Numbered from the stretch's first letter, positions 1 to 6,307 are shown. The stretch is DNA of 7,463 nt from Cyanobacteria bacterium UBA11372 (GCA_003486675.1 DNGG01000490.1:1-7463); one strand, 5' to 3'. Program-made: numbers and translations. Notes: generated from the sequence alone by a model not told the origin.

Positions 1-8
1 TAGCCATT

Positions 9-64
9 AGCAATTAACAATTACCCATTACCCATTACCCATTACCCATTAGCAATTACCCATT
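9..64. repeat. Heptamer tandem array (ACCCATT / AGCAATT)
   Basis: Eight consecutive 7-nt units can be read: AGCAATT, AACAATT, four ACCCATT, AGCAATT and ACCCATT. The array ends 8 bp before the stop codon of the minus-strand gene at 73-636. Related heptamers recur at 1953-1980 and 2011-2031, so this is a dispersed class. Short heptanucleotide tandem repeats are a known feature of filamentous cyanobacterial genomes. No coding or clear terminator function is visible. Confidence 0.85.
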
Positions 65-72
65 CCCAAAAT

Positions 73-636
73 CTAAACTTCCTTTTGACGCCGTTGTTGC
101 CAGTACCACCGATACCAATCACTCGAACTGCGGACAGCTAACCATAGTAAAAATAAGGCAATTAATCCTCCCTGTCTGGGGGCATCAAAAGCGAAAAAAA
201 CAAGCGCTATGCATAAACCATCTTGGGCAAACACCAACCATAGAGGCAAACCGCGCAGTCTAAAAAACCAGCCGACTTGAACTAGCTGTAGAACTAAAGC
301 TAACAAACCACCTGTGATGCCAATTAATGGGATTAACCAAGCATCTAAGTCCTTGACTTCGGCAATAGTAATCCCCATCATTGCTCCCACAATCGGGCTG
401 AAAATTAATTCAACCGTTTGCAGTATCCGCTGTCCCAATAGCTTTTTAGAAGCAACCAGTTCTAAGAACGACCAACTGGTGAGGACTCCGACAACAACTT
501 GTGGATGAATCTGAGATAATAGCGGTACTTTAGACCAAAGATCGTTCAATAACAAGCCAATTAATAGTAGGGGTAGGGCAATTCTCCCCACTCCTACCGC
601 AGCAGCAGCAGAAAGAGCGGCTAAAATTTCAATCAT
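73..636 (-). CDS. DUF4126-type integral membrane protein, 187 aa
   Basis: This is a small, very hydrophobic protein with about five or six predicted membrane segments: roughly residues 10-31, 46-62, 77-93, 99-122, 132-150 and 156-169. The C-terminus is short, aromatic and basic (WYRWYWQQRRQK) and probably cytoplasmic. The N-terminus (MIEILAALSAAAAVGVGRIA), the segment around residues 78-90 (IFSPIVGAMMGIT) and the length fit the DUF4126 family, which is widespread in cyanobacteria and has no established function. The family name is recalled, not searched. The ATG at 634-636 is preceded on its strand by a weak GGAAA about 10 nt upstream, and the hydrophobic start matches the family's N-terminus. 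It is divergent from the glycosyltransferase at 790, with about 150 bp between them. No catalytic motif is visible, so I assign no role. Confidence 0.8.
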   Translation of the reverse strand: MIEILAALSAAAAVGVGRIALPLLLIGLLLNDLWSKVPLLSQIHPQVVVGVLTSWSFLELVASKKLLGQRILQTVELIFSPIVGAMMGITIAEVKDLDAWLIPLIGITGGLLALVLQLVQVGWFFRLRGLPLWLVFAQDGLCIALVFFAFDAPRQGGLIALFLLWLAVRSSSDWYRWYWQQRRQKEV

Positions 637-763
637 ATACTTTACGTTTCCACGATTGGCAAGGGTTCCCTCAGTTTTTAACTTAAGGCTGCTTCTCTGT
701 TATCTTTATCATAGTTTTTCCATCTGCGATATCTTCCATATCTCCCCCACATATGGTATGAAA

Positions 764-783
764 CTGGGATACCGTCCCAGAGG
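764..783 (+). promoter_or_regulatory. Hairpin touching the ribosome binding site of the 790 gene
   Basis: CTGGGA (764-769), loop TACCG and TCCCAG (775-780) form a perfect 6-bp stem. The Shine-Dalgarno-like AGAGG lies at 779-783, so its first two bases sit in the 3' arm of the hairpin. The ATG at 790 follows after 6 nt. The hairpin could limit ribosome access, but a 6-bp stem can also occur by chance. No clear -35/-10 pair stands out in 637-763. Confidence 0.4.
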
Positions 784-789
784 TTTTTG

Positions 790-1926
790 ATGATTGCTGC
801 CTTAGAAATACTGCTAATTATCCTTATTATTGGTTCTATCATCTTTTATCTGGCCTGTGCTGTATGCACCCGCCAGTTTTTTTCCTCTACCGAGTCAGTG
901 ACGCAAGATCGGGATGCACCTGTATCGATTTTAGTGCCGGTTTGTGGCTTGGATGAAGGGGCGTGGGAAAATTGGTCAGCTTTTTGTCAGCAGAATTATC
1001 CAGATTACGAGGTACTATTTGGGGTGATGGATGTCCAAGACCCTGCTGTGCCCGTTCTCAAACAACTGGTGGAGACTTTCGCCAATCGTGCCAAACTTTT
1101 TGTCGGGTTGGCACCTCGCGGGATTAACCATAAGGATAGCAACTTGAGCTATCTGTTAGAAGCATCCCAACACGAAATTATTATCTTTGCCGATAGCGAC
1201 ATTCGGGTCAATCCTGATTATATTCGTACCGTAACTGCGCCTTTAGCCAATCCGGAAGTTGGTTTGGTGAGTTGTGCTTTTGTCGGTTACAATCCTCAGT
1301 CTGTGGGTGCGGCGATCGCATCTTTCGGTCGCTGCGTCGATTTTATACCCAGTGCCTTGCTCGCAAAGGTCATAGATGGCGGTTTTCGGTTTGCCGTCGG
1401 TGCAACAATGGCTACCCGTAAATCAACCCTCGCTAACTTTGGCGGCTTAAACCTCAATCGCATCGGGTCGGATTATAACCTGGGAAAGCGGGCAGCAATG
1501 GCAGGGTATCGGGTAGAATTCTCCCGCTACGTTCTGGAATCGGATACAGGGCGCGAGAGTATCGGCGAAGTGTTCCGGCGGGAGTTGCGCTGGGCAAGAA
1601 CAATTCGCTACAATCGCGGGCCTCAGTACTATACAATGGCATTTTGTTACGGGACGGTGTATTGCTTGCCCCTGGTGATTTTGTCTGGATTTGCCGAGTG
1701 GGCGATCGCACTATCCCTAATTACACTGGTCATCCGTTATACCCAATCTCTCACAGCAATTTTCAGTATCAAAGCGCCTAAACTTATACCTTGGCTGTGG
1801 CTGCTACCTTTGCGCGACTTACTCAGTTTTGCCGTTTGGGCAATCGGTGCATTTGGACAAGGCGTATACTGGCGAGGAAGGCGACTGCGAGTCATCGAAG
1901 ATGGTCTTTTAACGCAATGGGAATAA
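790..1926 (+). CDS. Membrane glycosyltransferase, ceramide glucosyltransferase / HpnI-like (GT21-type), 378 aa
   Basis: The protein likely transfers a sugar from a nucleotide donor to a lipid acceptor at the cytoplasmic membrane. It has one N-terminal membrane segment (about residues 4-25), then a GT-A domain opening with VSILVPVCGLDEGAWENW. Visible catalytic landmarks are D81 (GVMDVQDP, D1), D135-S-D137 (FADSDIRVNPDYI, the metal/nucleotide DxD), D228 (GSDYNLGK, likely base) and R264-ELRW-268, the (Q/R)xxRW motif. About three hydrophobic segments follow (~285-370). This order and a length near 380 are typical of ceramide glucosyltransferase-like enzymes, including bacterial HpnI, which glycosylates bacteriohopanetetrol. 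A hopanoid acceptor is inference, since no other hopanoid gene is present here. I chose ATG 790 over the in-frame TTG at 787 because AGAGG (779-783) is only 3 nt from the TTG. The gene is divergent from the DUF4126 gene and convergent with the glycosyltransferase at 2335. Confidence 0.85.
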   Translation: MIAALEILLIILIIGSIIFYLACAVCTRQFFSSTESVTQDRDAPVSILVPVCGLDEGAWENWSAFCQQNYPDYEVLFGVMDVQDPAVPVLKQLVETFANRAKLFVGLAPRGINHKDSNLSYLLEASQHEIIIFADSDIRVNPDYIRTVTAPLANPEVGLVSCAFVGYNPQSVGAAIASFGRCVDFIPSALLAKVIDGGFRFAVGATMATRKSTLANFGGLNLNRIGSDYNLGKRAAMAGYRVEFSRYVLESDTGRESIGEVFRRELRWARTIRYNRGPQYYTMAFCYGTVYCLPLVILSGFAEWAIALSLITLVIRYTQSLTAIFSIKAPKLIPWLWLLPLRDLLSFAVWAIGAFGQGVYWRGRRLRVIEDGLLTQWE

Positions 1927-1952
1927 GAGATTGCAGATTTGAGATTTAAGTT

Positions 1953-2034
1953 GCTAATTGCTAATTGCTAATTGGTAATTGGATTGATTGGGAGTCCGAT
2001 CTTGGCAATTACCCATTACCCATTACCTATTACC
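1953..2034. repeat. Two heptamer arrays forming an inverted pair after the glycosyltransferase
   Basis: GCTAATT three times and GGTAATT occupy 1953-1980. ACCCATT twice and ACCTATT occupy 2011-2031. They face each other, so GGTAATTG (1974-1981) is the reverse complement of CAATTACC (2007-2014), an 8-bp stem with a 25-nt loop. A separate 13-bp inverted pair, GAGATTGCAGATT at 1927-1939 and its complement at 2314-2326, brackets nearly the whole 408-bp gap between the convergent genes. The heptamers are the same class as those at 9-64. There is no T-run, so this is not a convincing terminator. Confidence 0.7.
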
Positions 2035-2053
2035 AGTCTGCTTGGATGTTGTA

Positions 2054-2178
2054 ATATCATGTCCGGTAGTAAAGGTTGTGTATGGTAGGGGCGGGTTTTA
2101 CCAGCCATTATTTGGAACCACGAGATATGTCGTTAAACCCGCCCCGACTGACGCTACCGATGCAACCGGACATGATAT
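2054..2178. repeat. MITE-like palindromic element (125 bp)
   Basis: The terminal inverted repeats are perfect over 14 bp (ATATCATGTCCGGT at 2054-2067, complement at 2165-2178). A second, inner perfect 11-bp pair (GGGGCGGGTTT at 2088-2098, complement at 2135-2145) has a 36-nt loop. The arms between the two pairs match only partly. Nested palindromes of this size without a coding region look like a non-autonomous mobile element. The GGGGCGGGTTTA core is, from memory, a common interspersed motif in cyanobacteria. I could not identify a clear target-site duplication, and the open frame crossing it (1988-2197, plus) is not a gene. Confidence 0.6.
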
Positions 2179-2277
2179 AAATAGCAACTTGGGTTAATTA
2201 CCCCCTTCGCCATCTCTTCTTTACTCTTCTCTCTGCGTTCTCTGCGTCTTTTGCGGTTAATTAAAAAAAGTGGTTGC

Positions 2278-2303
2278 GGTGCGTTACACTGCGTTAACGC
2301 ACC
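2278..2303. repeat. Small dispersed hairpin repeat between convergent genes
   Basis: GGTGCGTTA (2278-2286) pairs perfectly with TAACGCACC (2295-2303) around an 8-nt loop. It lies 32 bp from the stop codon of the minus-strand glycosyltransferase. The upstream run CTCTGCGTTCTCTGCG and the GGTTAATT tail (about 2231-2262), together with this GGTGCGTTAC...GTAACGCACC-type hairpin, resemble small repeats scattered through many cyanobacterial genomes. It could end transcription from either side, but neither strand has a T-run after the stem. Confidence 0.55.
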
Positions 2304-2334
2304 CTACATTTAGAATCTGCAATCTCAAATTTCC

Positions 2335-3318
2335 TCAATCTCCCAGGATATCGTTATAGACCTCCAGCAATAATTTTGGCTTAACAATGGTGACAAAGTA
2401 ACCCGTAAAAATCAGTGCCAAGGCGGCGATAACGATGGGAATCGCCAAGGGTAGATACATAAATTGACGGGGATTATTTGCCCACATTTTCTGGACTCGA
2501 TCTGAGAAAATTTCTAACTTGCCCTTAAAGCTGGTCATAGGGTTGCGATCGCTTGTTTCATCCCCAGCTTTTGCTAACAAGCGATTTTGCCAATAATAAT
2601 CGTGTCCAATCAGCAAAAAACGCCAGAAAAAGTGAGATAAACCATTAGGTGGCGCGTGAGTTGCCCTCGCTTGGGATTGTTTCCAGATAGTGTAACCACG
2701 ATCTTGTAAGTTACGGGCATGAATGACGCAGTTACCGCGATAAAGGGGTAAATCGGTAGGAATGGGATTGCTCAGGAGAAATTCGCGGCGAAAAGCTACA
2801 TTATTGAGGAAATATTGAGAAGTTGGAGTGAGGGTTTTGTCTCCGGAATGTTGGGGGAAAATATAGGTTAGCGCCATCGCCGTGCCGTAAGCGCCTTTAG
2901 AAAGCGTCATTGTTTCTCCCGCAACAACTTGGATATCCTCTCCTGCGGTAAATGCAGTCAGGATACTTCTTAACCAGTTAGGTTGGTAAATGCAGTCTGA
3001 GTCAAAATAAACTACGATTTCCCCTGTCACTAATTCCGCACCCAGCATCTTGGCTTTGTAATAGCCAGTGCCTAGTAGAGTGTGGTGAACTTTAATCCAA
3101 GGATACTGTTCGCACAGATGCTCTAGGATATGGGTGGGAGTGTCACCGCTATCGATCAGCAAAACCTCATTCGCACAAGTGGGCGAAATGTCTTGATTTG
3201 CCAGCGTTTCTAAAGACTTAGATAAACCCTTGAGGTCGGCATTTGCTAAATTTTCCGTCTCTAAGATGAGGGAAAAACTGGGTAACTGTGTCTTTAGCGG
3301 TGTTTGTACCTGTTTCAT
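2335..3318 (-). CDS. Glycosyltransferase family 2, C-terminally membrane-anchored, 327 aa
   Basis: This is a predicted GT-A sugar transferase. Residues 14-20 (PSFSLIL) open the nucleotide-binding fold. EVLLIDSGDTP (51-61) holds the first conserved aspartate region. GTGYYKAKMLGAELVTGEIVVYFDSD (83-108) ends in the DxD motif D106-S-D108. LNNVAFRRE (171-179) matches the family's acceptor-side segment. A single membrane helix spans about 288-311 (YLPLAIPIVIAALALIFTGYFV), leaving a short tail, so the catalytic domain is probably tethered to the inner face of the membrane. Donor and acceptor cannot be inferred. The ATG at 3316-3318 has no strong Shine-Dalgarno sequence. The gene is convergent with the GT21-type gene and divergent from the ABC exporter across about 378 bp. 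HIP1 occurs within it (2545-2552). Confidence 0.85.
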   Translation of the reverse strand: MKQVQTPLKTQLPSFSLILETENLANADLKGLSKSLETLANQDISPTCANEVLLIDSGDTPTHILEHLCEQYPWIKVHHTLLGTGYYKAKMLGAELVTGEIVVYFDSDCIYQPNWLRSILTAFTAGEDIQVVAGETMTLSKGAYGTAMALTYIFPQHSGDKTLTPTSQYFLNNVAFRREFLLSNPIPTDLPLYRGNCVIHARNLQDRGYTIWKQSQARATHAPPNGLSHFFWRFLLIGHDYYWQNRLLAKAGDETSDRNPMTSFKGKLEIFSDRVQKMWANNPRQFMYLPLAIPIVIAALALIFTGYFVTIVKPKLLLEVYNDILGD

Positions 3319-3521
3319 ATGTTACTTTTGCTCGAATGCACGATACGCCAAATGTAAAATCAGCCATCTGTGTGAGGAGGCGAAGCGCGAGTCGGAGCTA
3401 TTTTATAAAGTAATTTTTACATCACCTCTGACTGGAGTTTTTACGGAAAAAAGGGTTATCAGTTACCATATCACGGGTCAACCATCCCAGGTTATAACGA
3501 CTTTGTGGGACAAGGGGGAGT

Positions 3522-3597
3522 AGGTGAGCAGGTGAGCAGGTGAGCAGGGGAGAATGTAGATTCAATTTCCCCTCTGCACCTTTGCACCTCTGCACCT
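3522..3597. repeat. Inverted octamer arrays upstream of the ABC exporter
   Basis: The left arm is AGGTGAGC three times plus AGGGG (3522-3550). The right arm (3569-3597), read as reverse complement, is three AGGTGCRR octamers plus AGGGG. The arms match 20 of 29 bases, the AGGTG of each unit pairing and the last three bases differing. A further TGCACCT lies at 3633-3639 in the same gap. The rest of the 3319-3694 gap holds no gene I can support and no confident promoter. Confidence 0.6.
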
Positions 3598-3694
3598 TTT
3601 GCCCACCTGCCGAAGAAGCCCACCTGCCCCTTTGCACCTCTTGCTTGTGACAGGTAACGGCAGTGAACCTCAACGGGTAAACTCCACCAGGAGC

Positions 3695-3736
3695 ATGTGG
3701 TTAAATCACAGCAGAAATACTCAACTCCTGTCATGA
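3695..3736 (+). other. Possible 13-codon leader ORF overlapping the exporter start
   Basis: ATG at 3695 opens a frame (MWLNHSRNTQLLS) whose TGA (3734-3736) overlaps the ATG at 3733 as ATGA. That ATG is the start where similarity to the exporter family begins (MNLIYFLL). AGGAG (3689-3693) lies only 1 nt before this ATG, which is a short spacing, so translation is uncertain. If real, it would couple exporter translation to reading of the leader. The alternative is that AGGAG serves the GTG at 3697. Confidence 0.25.
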
Positions 3737-5361
3737 ATCTGATTTATTTTCTACTGAGTTCTTCCTGGAGGATGGTGGCGATCGCAATTGCCACCGGATT
3801 TTTCAGCGGCGGTAGCAGCGCCGGATTGATCGCCCTGATCGGTCATGCTGTCGGCAGTAACAATGCTACCTCACCGACGGTACTGGCTTGGGGTTTTGTG
3901 GGATTGGCTTTTGTGGCGCTGCTGACGAGTATTGTTTCTCAGGTGGTGCTGATTCGTCTGTCTCAGGATGCTGTGTTTAAAATGCAGATGCGCCTCTCGC
4001 GTCAGATTCTGTCTTCCCAGTTGAGTCATTTGGAACAGTTGGGGACGCCCAGATTGCTGGCTACGCTGACTGAGGACGTGCAAGCAATATCTAACGCTGT
4101 TTTCAGCATACCTTTTCTTTGCATCAATGCTGCGATCGTGGTGGGGTGCTTGATTTACGTTACCTTGCTGTCACCGCAAGTATTTTTGATGGTGATGGTT
4201 TTGTTTGCGATCGCTATCGGCAGCACTAACATTCTCTTAAAACGCGGCGGTAAGCAGCTTGCCAAAGCCCGCGAAGACCAAGATATTCTATTTAAACACT
4301 TCCGCAGCATCGCCGATGGCATTAAGGAACTCAAGCTCAACTATGCCCGCCGTCAAGATTTCCTGACAGAAGATTTGCAAACCACCGCCGCCGACTTTCG
4401 CCGTCACAGCGTCCGCGGTTTAACCTTTTTTGCCATCACTTCGAGTTGGGGTAAATTAATCTTTTTCTTTGCCATTGGGGTTGTATTATTCTTACTGCCC
4501 AATCTGATGGCGATTAACCCCGAAACTTTTGCTGGGTACATCATTACCTTCACTTACCTGATCGCGCCGTTGGAAAGTATTGTCAATAAACTCCCCATCA
4601 TCAGTAAAGCCAACATTGCCTTGCAGAAGATTGAAATGCTCGGTTTATCGTTAGCGAATCGCTCCGAAGCGGCGACGGTTCCACCTGTTTTGAATCATTC
4701 CTGGCACGATTTAGAACTGAAGGGAGTGACGCATACTTATACAAGCGATCGCGAAGATGTTAGTTTTACCCTTGGCCCCATCAATTTGAGTCTAGTTCCA
4801 GGAGAAATCGTCTTCATCGTCGGTGGTAATGGCAGCGGTAAATCCACTTTGGCTAAGTTAATCACCGGACTCTACATCCCAGAAATGGGCGAAATTATCT
4901 TTGATGGGCAACCGATTACCGAAGCAAATCGCGAGTGGTATCGCCAACATTTTTCAGTTATTTTCTCGGACTTCTATCTATTTGAGCGTTTGTTAGGATT
5001 TGATGACTCAAATCTGGATACGCAAGTCCAAGATTATTTAAACCAACTCCAGTTGGAACGCAAGGTCAAAGTTGAAGGAACAAAACTTTCTACTACCGCG
5101 CTTTCCCAAGGACAGCGGAAACGATTGGCGCTGTTAACGGCGTATTTGGAAGACCGACCGATTTATCTATTTGATGAATGGGCAGCGGATCAAGACCCAA
5201 TTTTTAAGGAAATCTTCTACACTGAGTTCTTACCTAAACTGAGAGAGAGAGGTAAAATGATATTGGCGATCAGCCACGATGACCAATATTTTCAGATCGC
5301 AGATCGCTTGATCAAACTCGATTATGGTCAGGTGGTGTATGACAAGAAAAAAGGTGCTTAG
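3697..5361 (+). CDS. Cyclic-peptide-type ABC exporter (SyrD/PvdE/YojI family), 554 aa
   Basis: This is a one-piece half-transporter: an N-terminal membrane domain of about six segments (within residues ~14-300) and a C-terminal ATPase. The ATPase shows Walker A GGNGSGKST (376-384), signature LSQGQRKR (469-476), Walker B IYLFDE (489-494) and H-loop histidine 527 (ISHDD). VIFSDFYLF (421-429) replaces a standard Q-loop, and YLEDRPIYLFDEWAADQDP (483-501) is highly characteristic of the cyclic-peptide exporter family, whose members export pyoverdine precursors, syringomycin-type peptides or microcin J25. It probably works as a homodimer in the inner membrane. The substrate is unknown: no peptide synthetase or precursor gene is in view. 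The GTG at 3697 gives 554 residues, but the family's N-terminus starts at MNLIYFLLSSSWR, so ATG 3733 (542 aa) is a real alternative. All catalytic motifs are intact. Downstream are the 47-nt hairpin repeats. Confidence 0.9.
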   Translation: MVKSQQKYSTPVMNLIYFLLSSSWRMVAIAIATGFFSGGSSAGLIALIGHAVGSNNATSPTVLAWGFVGLAFVALLTSIVSQVVLIRLSQDAVFKMQMRLSRQILSSQLSHLEQLGTPRLLATLTEDVQAISNAVFSIPFLCINAAIVVGCLIYVTLLSPQVFLMVMVLFAIAIGSTNILLKRGGKQLAKAREDQDILFKHFRSIADGIKELKLNYARRQDFLTEDLQTTAADFRRHSVRGLTFFAITSSWGKLIFFFAIGVVLFLLPNLMAINPETFAGYIITFTYLIAPLESIVNKLPIISKANIALQKIEMLGLSLANRSEAATVPPVLNHSWHDLELKGVTHTYTSDREDVSFTLGPINLSLVPGEIVFIVGGNGSGKSTLAKLITGLYIPEMGEIIFDGQPITEANREWYRQHFSVIFSDFYLFERLLGFDDSNLDTQVQDYLNQLQLERKVKVEGTKLSTTALSQGQRKRLALLTAYLEDRPIYLFDEWAADQDPIFKEIFYTEFLPKLRERGKMILAISHDDQYFQIADRLIKLDYGQVVYDKKKGA

Positions 5362-5382
5362 CTATCCTCGCATCTGGCACCG

Positions 5383-5596
5383 AACGATTAAAATCGCGGC
5401 TACACAAACGAAACCTGCCTTCGCAGGTTATGAAGCCAACGATTAAAATCGCGGTTACACAAACGAAACCTGCCTCCGCAGGTTCTACATCCCAACGATT
5501 AAAATCGCGGCTACACAAACGAAACCTGCCTCCGCAGGTTCTACATCCCAACGATTAAAATCGCGGTTACACAAACAAAACCTGCCTTCGCAGGTT
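5383..5596. repeat. Four tandem 47-nt double-hairpin units
   Basis: Units lie at 5383-5429, 5438-5484, 5494-5540 and 5550-5596, nearly identical, with spacers of 8, 9 and 9 nt (the last two both CTACATCCC). Each unit begins AACGATTAAAATCGCGG, where CGATT pairs with AATCG, and ends in AACCTGC-4 nt-GCAGGTT, a 7-bp stem with loop CTTC or CTCC. Position 18 alternates C, T, C, T along the array. The repeat follows the exporter stop codon by 21 bp and might stabilise the 3' end of its mRNA. It is not CRISPR. Similar units are, from memory, dispersed in filamentous cyanobacteria. Confidence 0.85.
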
Positions 5597-5717
5597 CTAT
5601 AACTGGGAATTTCATTCCTTTGGGCGTAGTTTAAGATGCAACTTTCCGGAGATGCTGTTTCATCTTGTGAAGTTAAAAGATAGAGAAAACAAATTTTAAA
5701 AAGACAAGGTGAAACTT

Positions 5718-5882
5718 ATGGAAACTGCAACAGTAACCCAAAAACAAAAGGATCGCAAACAATCTCAGTCGAAGCGTCAATCAAGACACAACGTAGACAT
5801 CGGGATGCCGAAAGCACCCCTGCGCCAGCAGAAGGCGAAAGCATCTCGCGAGTTACTCAGCGATTGGCGCGATGCACCCTAA
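5718..5882 (+). CDS. Small basic hypothetical protein, 54 aa
   Basis: ATG at 5718 is preceded by a good Shine-Dalgarno sequence, AAGGTGA at 5706-5712, with 5-nt spacing, and the frame runs 54 codons to TAA. The protein is hydrophilic and strongly basic, with many Q, K and R in the first half (METATVTQKQKDRKQSQSKR) and a predicted amphipathic helix near the end (RQQKAKASRELLSDWRD). There is no membrane segment or recognised domain. It stands alone between the 47-nt repeats and the palindrome at 5916, which might serve as its terminator. The ribosome binding site makes translation plausible. It could also be the intact head of a decayed gene. I do not recognise the family. Confidence 0.5.
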   Translation: METATVTQKQKDRKQSQSKRQSRHNVDIGMPKAPLRQQKAKASRELLSDWRDAP

Positions 5883-5915
5883 GAAATGCAGCGAATTTGG
5901 TGCCAGCGATCGCCG

Positions 5916-5978
5916 GTAGGGGCACGGCATAGGATAAGTTTTGCTATAAATCAAAGTTGATCAATGCCGTGCCCCTAC
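5916..5978. repeat. Perfect 15-bp inverted repeat (MITE-like hairpin, 63 bp)
   Basis: GTAGGGGCACGGCAT (5916-5930) and its exact complement (5964-5978) flank a 33-nt AT-rich centre. The GTAGGGGCACGGCA arm is, from memory, a frequent interspersed palindrome in cyanobacteria. It lies 33 bp after the small ORF at 5718-5882 and 17 bp from the stop of the minus-strand gene at 5996, so it sits between convergent genes and may act as a two-way transcription stop, although no T-run follows. HIP1 overlaps just upstream (5906-5913). Confidence 0.7.
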
Positions 5979-5995
5979 ATCTGTGTATTTTTGTT

Positions 5996-6307
5996 CTATG
6001 CGTTCGGTAGAACAAGCGCGTTATCGATCGGTGCTTCTTCGGGTGGATTGAAAATTATTTCAAATTTGGCGCTCTTGACAAATCGCCGCAACACTCTGAT
6101 GTGGTCTTCTGCGTCTTGCCGATTGCAGAATCGTGCTATTGTGCGCTGTTTGGCGTCTGGGAGTGCGATCGCTATTGTCCATACATATGGATCGAGAATG
6201 GTTTTTGGGTAGATGGTTTGAGAATTCATAGTGCAAATAGGTAGCATAATTTGGTTAAAAACCAGTAAAAGCGGCTTTTGGTGGTATTTAAAGCCGTTTT
6301 TAAACAT
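5996..6307 (-). CDS. Hypothetical protein, copy A of a duplicated family, 103 aa
   Basis: I do not recognise the family. The core (residues 42-88) reads VWTIAIALPD, then QRTIARFCN, then QDAEDHIRVLRRF, then KFEIIFNP, suggesting a small soluble beta-beta-alpha-beta domain with no obvious catalytic residues. The paralogue at 6834-7139 is about 76% identical from MNSQ onward. ATG 6307 was chosen because it has AGGA 5 nt upstream (TCCT at 6313-6316 on the plus strand), and both AGGA and ATG are kept in copy B while the surrounding bases diverge. An inner ATG at 6229 (MNSQTIYP, 77 aa) is the alternative. The bases around it (6204-6242) are identical in the two copies, and residues 2-26 carry only amino-acid-changing substitutions. 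The gene is divergent from the ribbon-helix-helix gene at 6395. Confidence 0.6.
   Translation of the reverse strand: MFKNGFKYHQKPLLLVFNQIMLPICTMNSQTIYPKTILDPYVWTIAIALPDAKQRTIARFCNRQDAEDHIRVLRRFVKSAKFEIIFNPPEEAPIDNALVLPNA
6267..6301. other. Hairpin with T-runs on both strands, copy A
   Basis: AAAAGCGGCTTT (6267-6278) pairs with AAAGCCGTTTTT (6290-6301) around an 11-nt loop. One position is G.U on the plus strand. The same stem is perfect in copy B (7099-7110 / 7122-7133). Either strand read outward ends in a T-run, as in a two-way intrinsic terminator. With the start at 6307 it would fall inside codons 3-14 of the minus gene. With the inner start at 6229 it would lie in the leader. Confidence 0.5.

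Noticed and set aside
787..789. TTG as the start of the GT21-type gene
   Set aside because: Only 3 nt from the Shine-Dalgarno AGAGG, whereas the ATG at 790 has 6-nt spacing and changes the protein by one residue.
1988..2197. 69-aa plus-strand open frame
   Set aside because: It runs through heptamer repeats and the palindromic element at 2054-2178, with no ribosome binding site or protein-like composition.
3230..3523. 97-aa plus-strand open frame across the divergent gap
   Set aside because: It begins antisense inside the glycosyltransferase, has no ribosome binding site and ends in repeat sequence.
5312..5551. 79-aa minus-strand open frame with repeated peptide
   Set aside because: It is a translation of the 47-nt DNA repeat and the antisense of the exporter's end.
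5383..5596. Looks at first like a short CRISPR array
   Set aside because: The spacers are only 8-9 nt and two of them are identical. The units are 47 nt with two internal hairpins, and no cas gene is in view.
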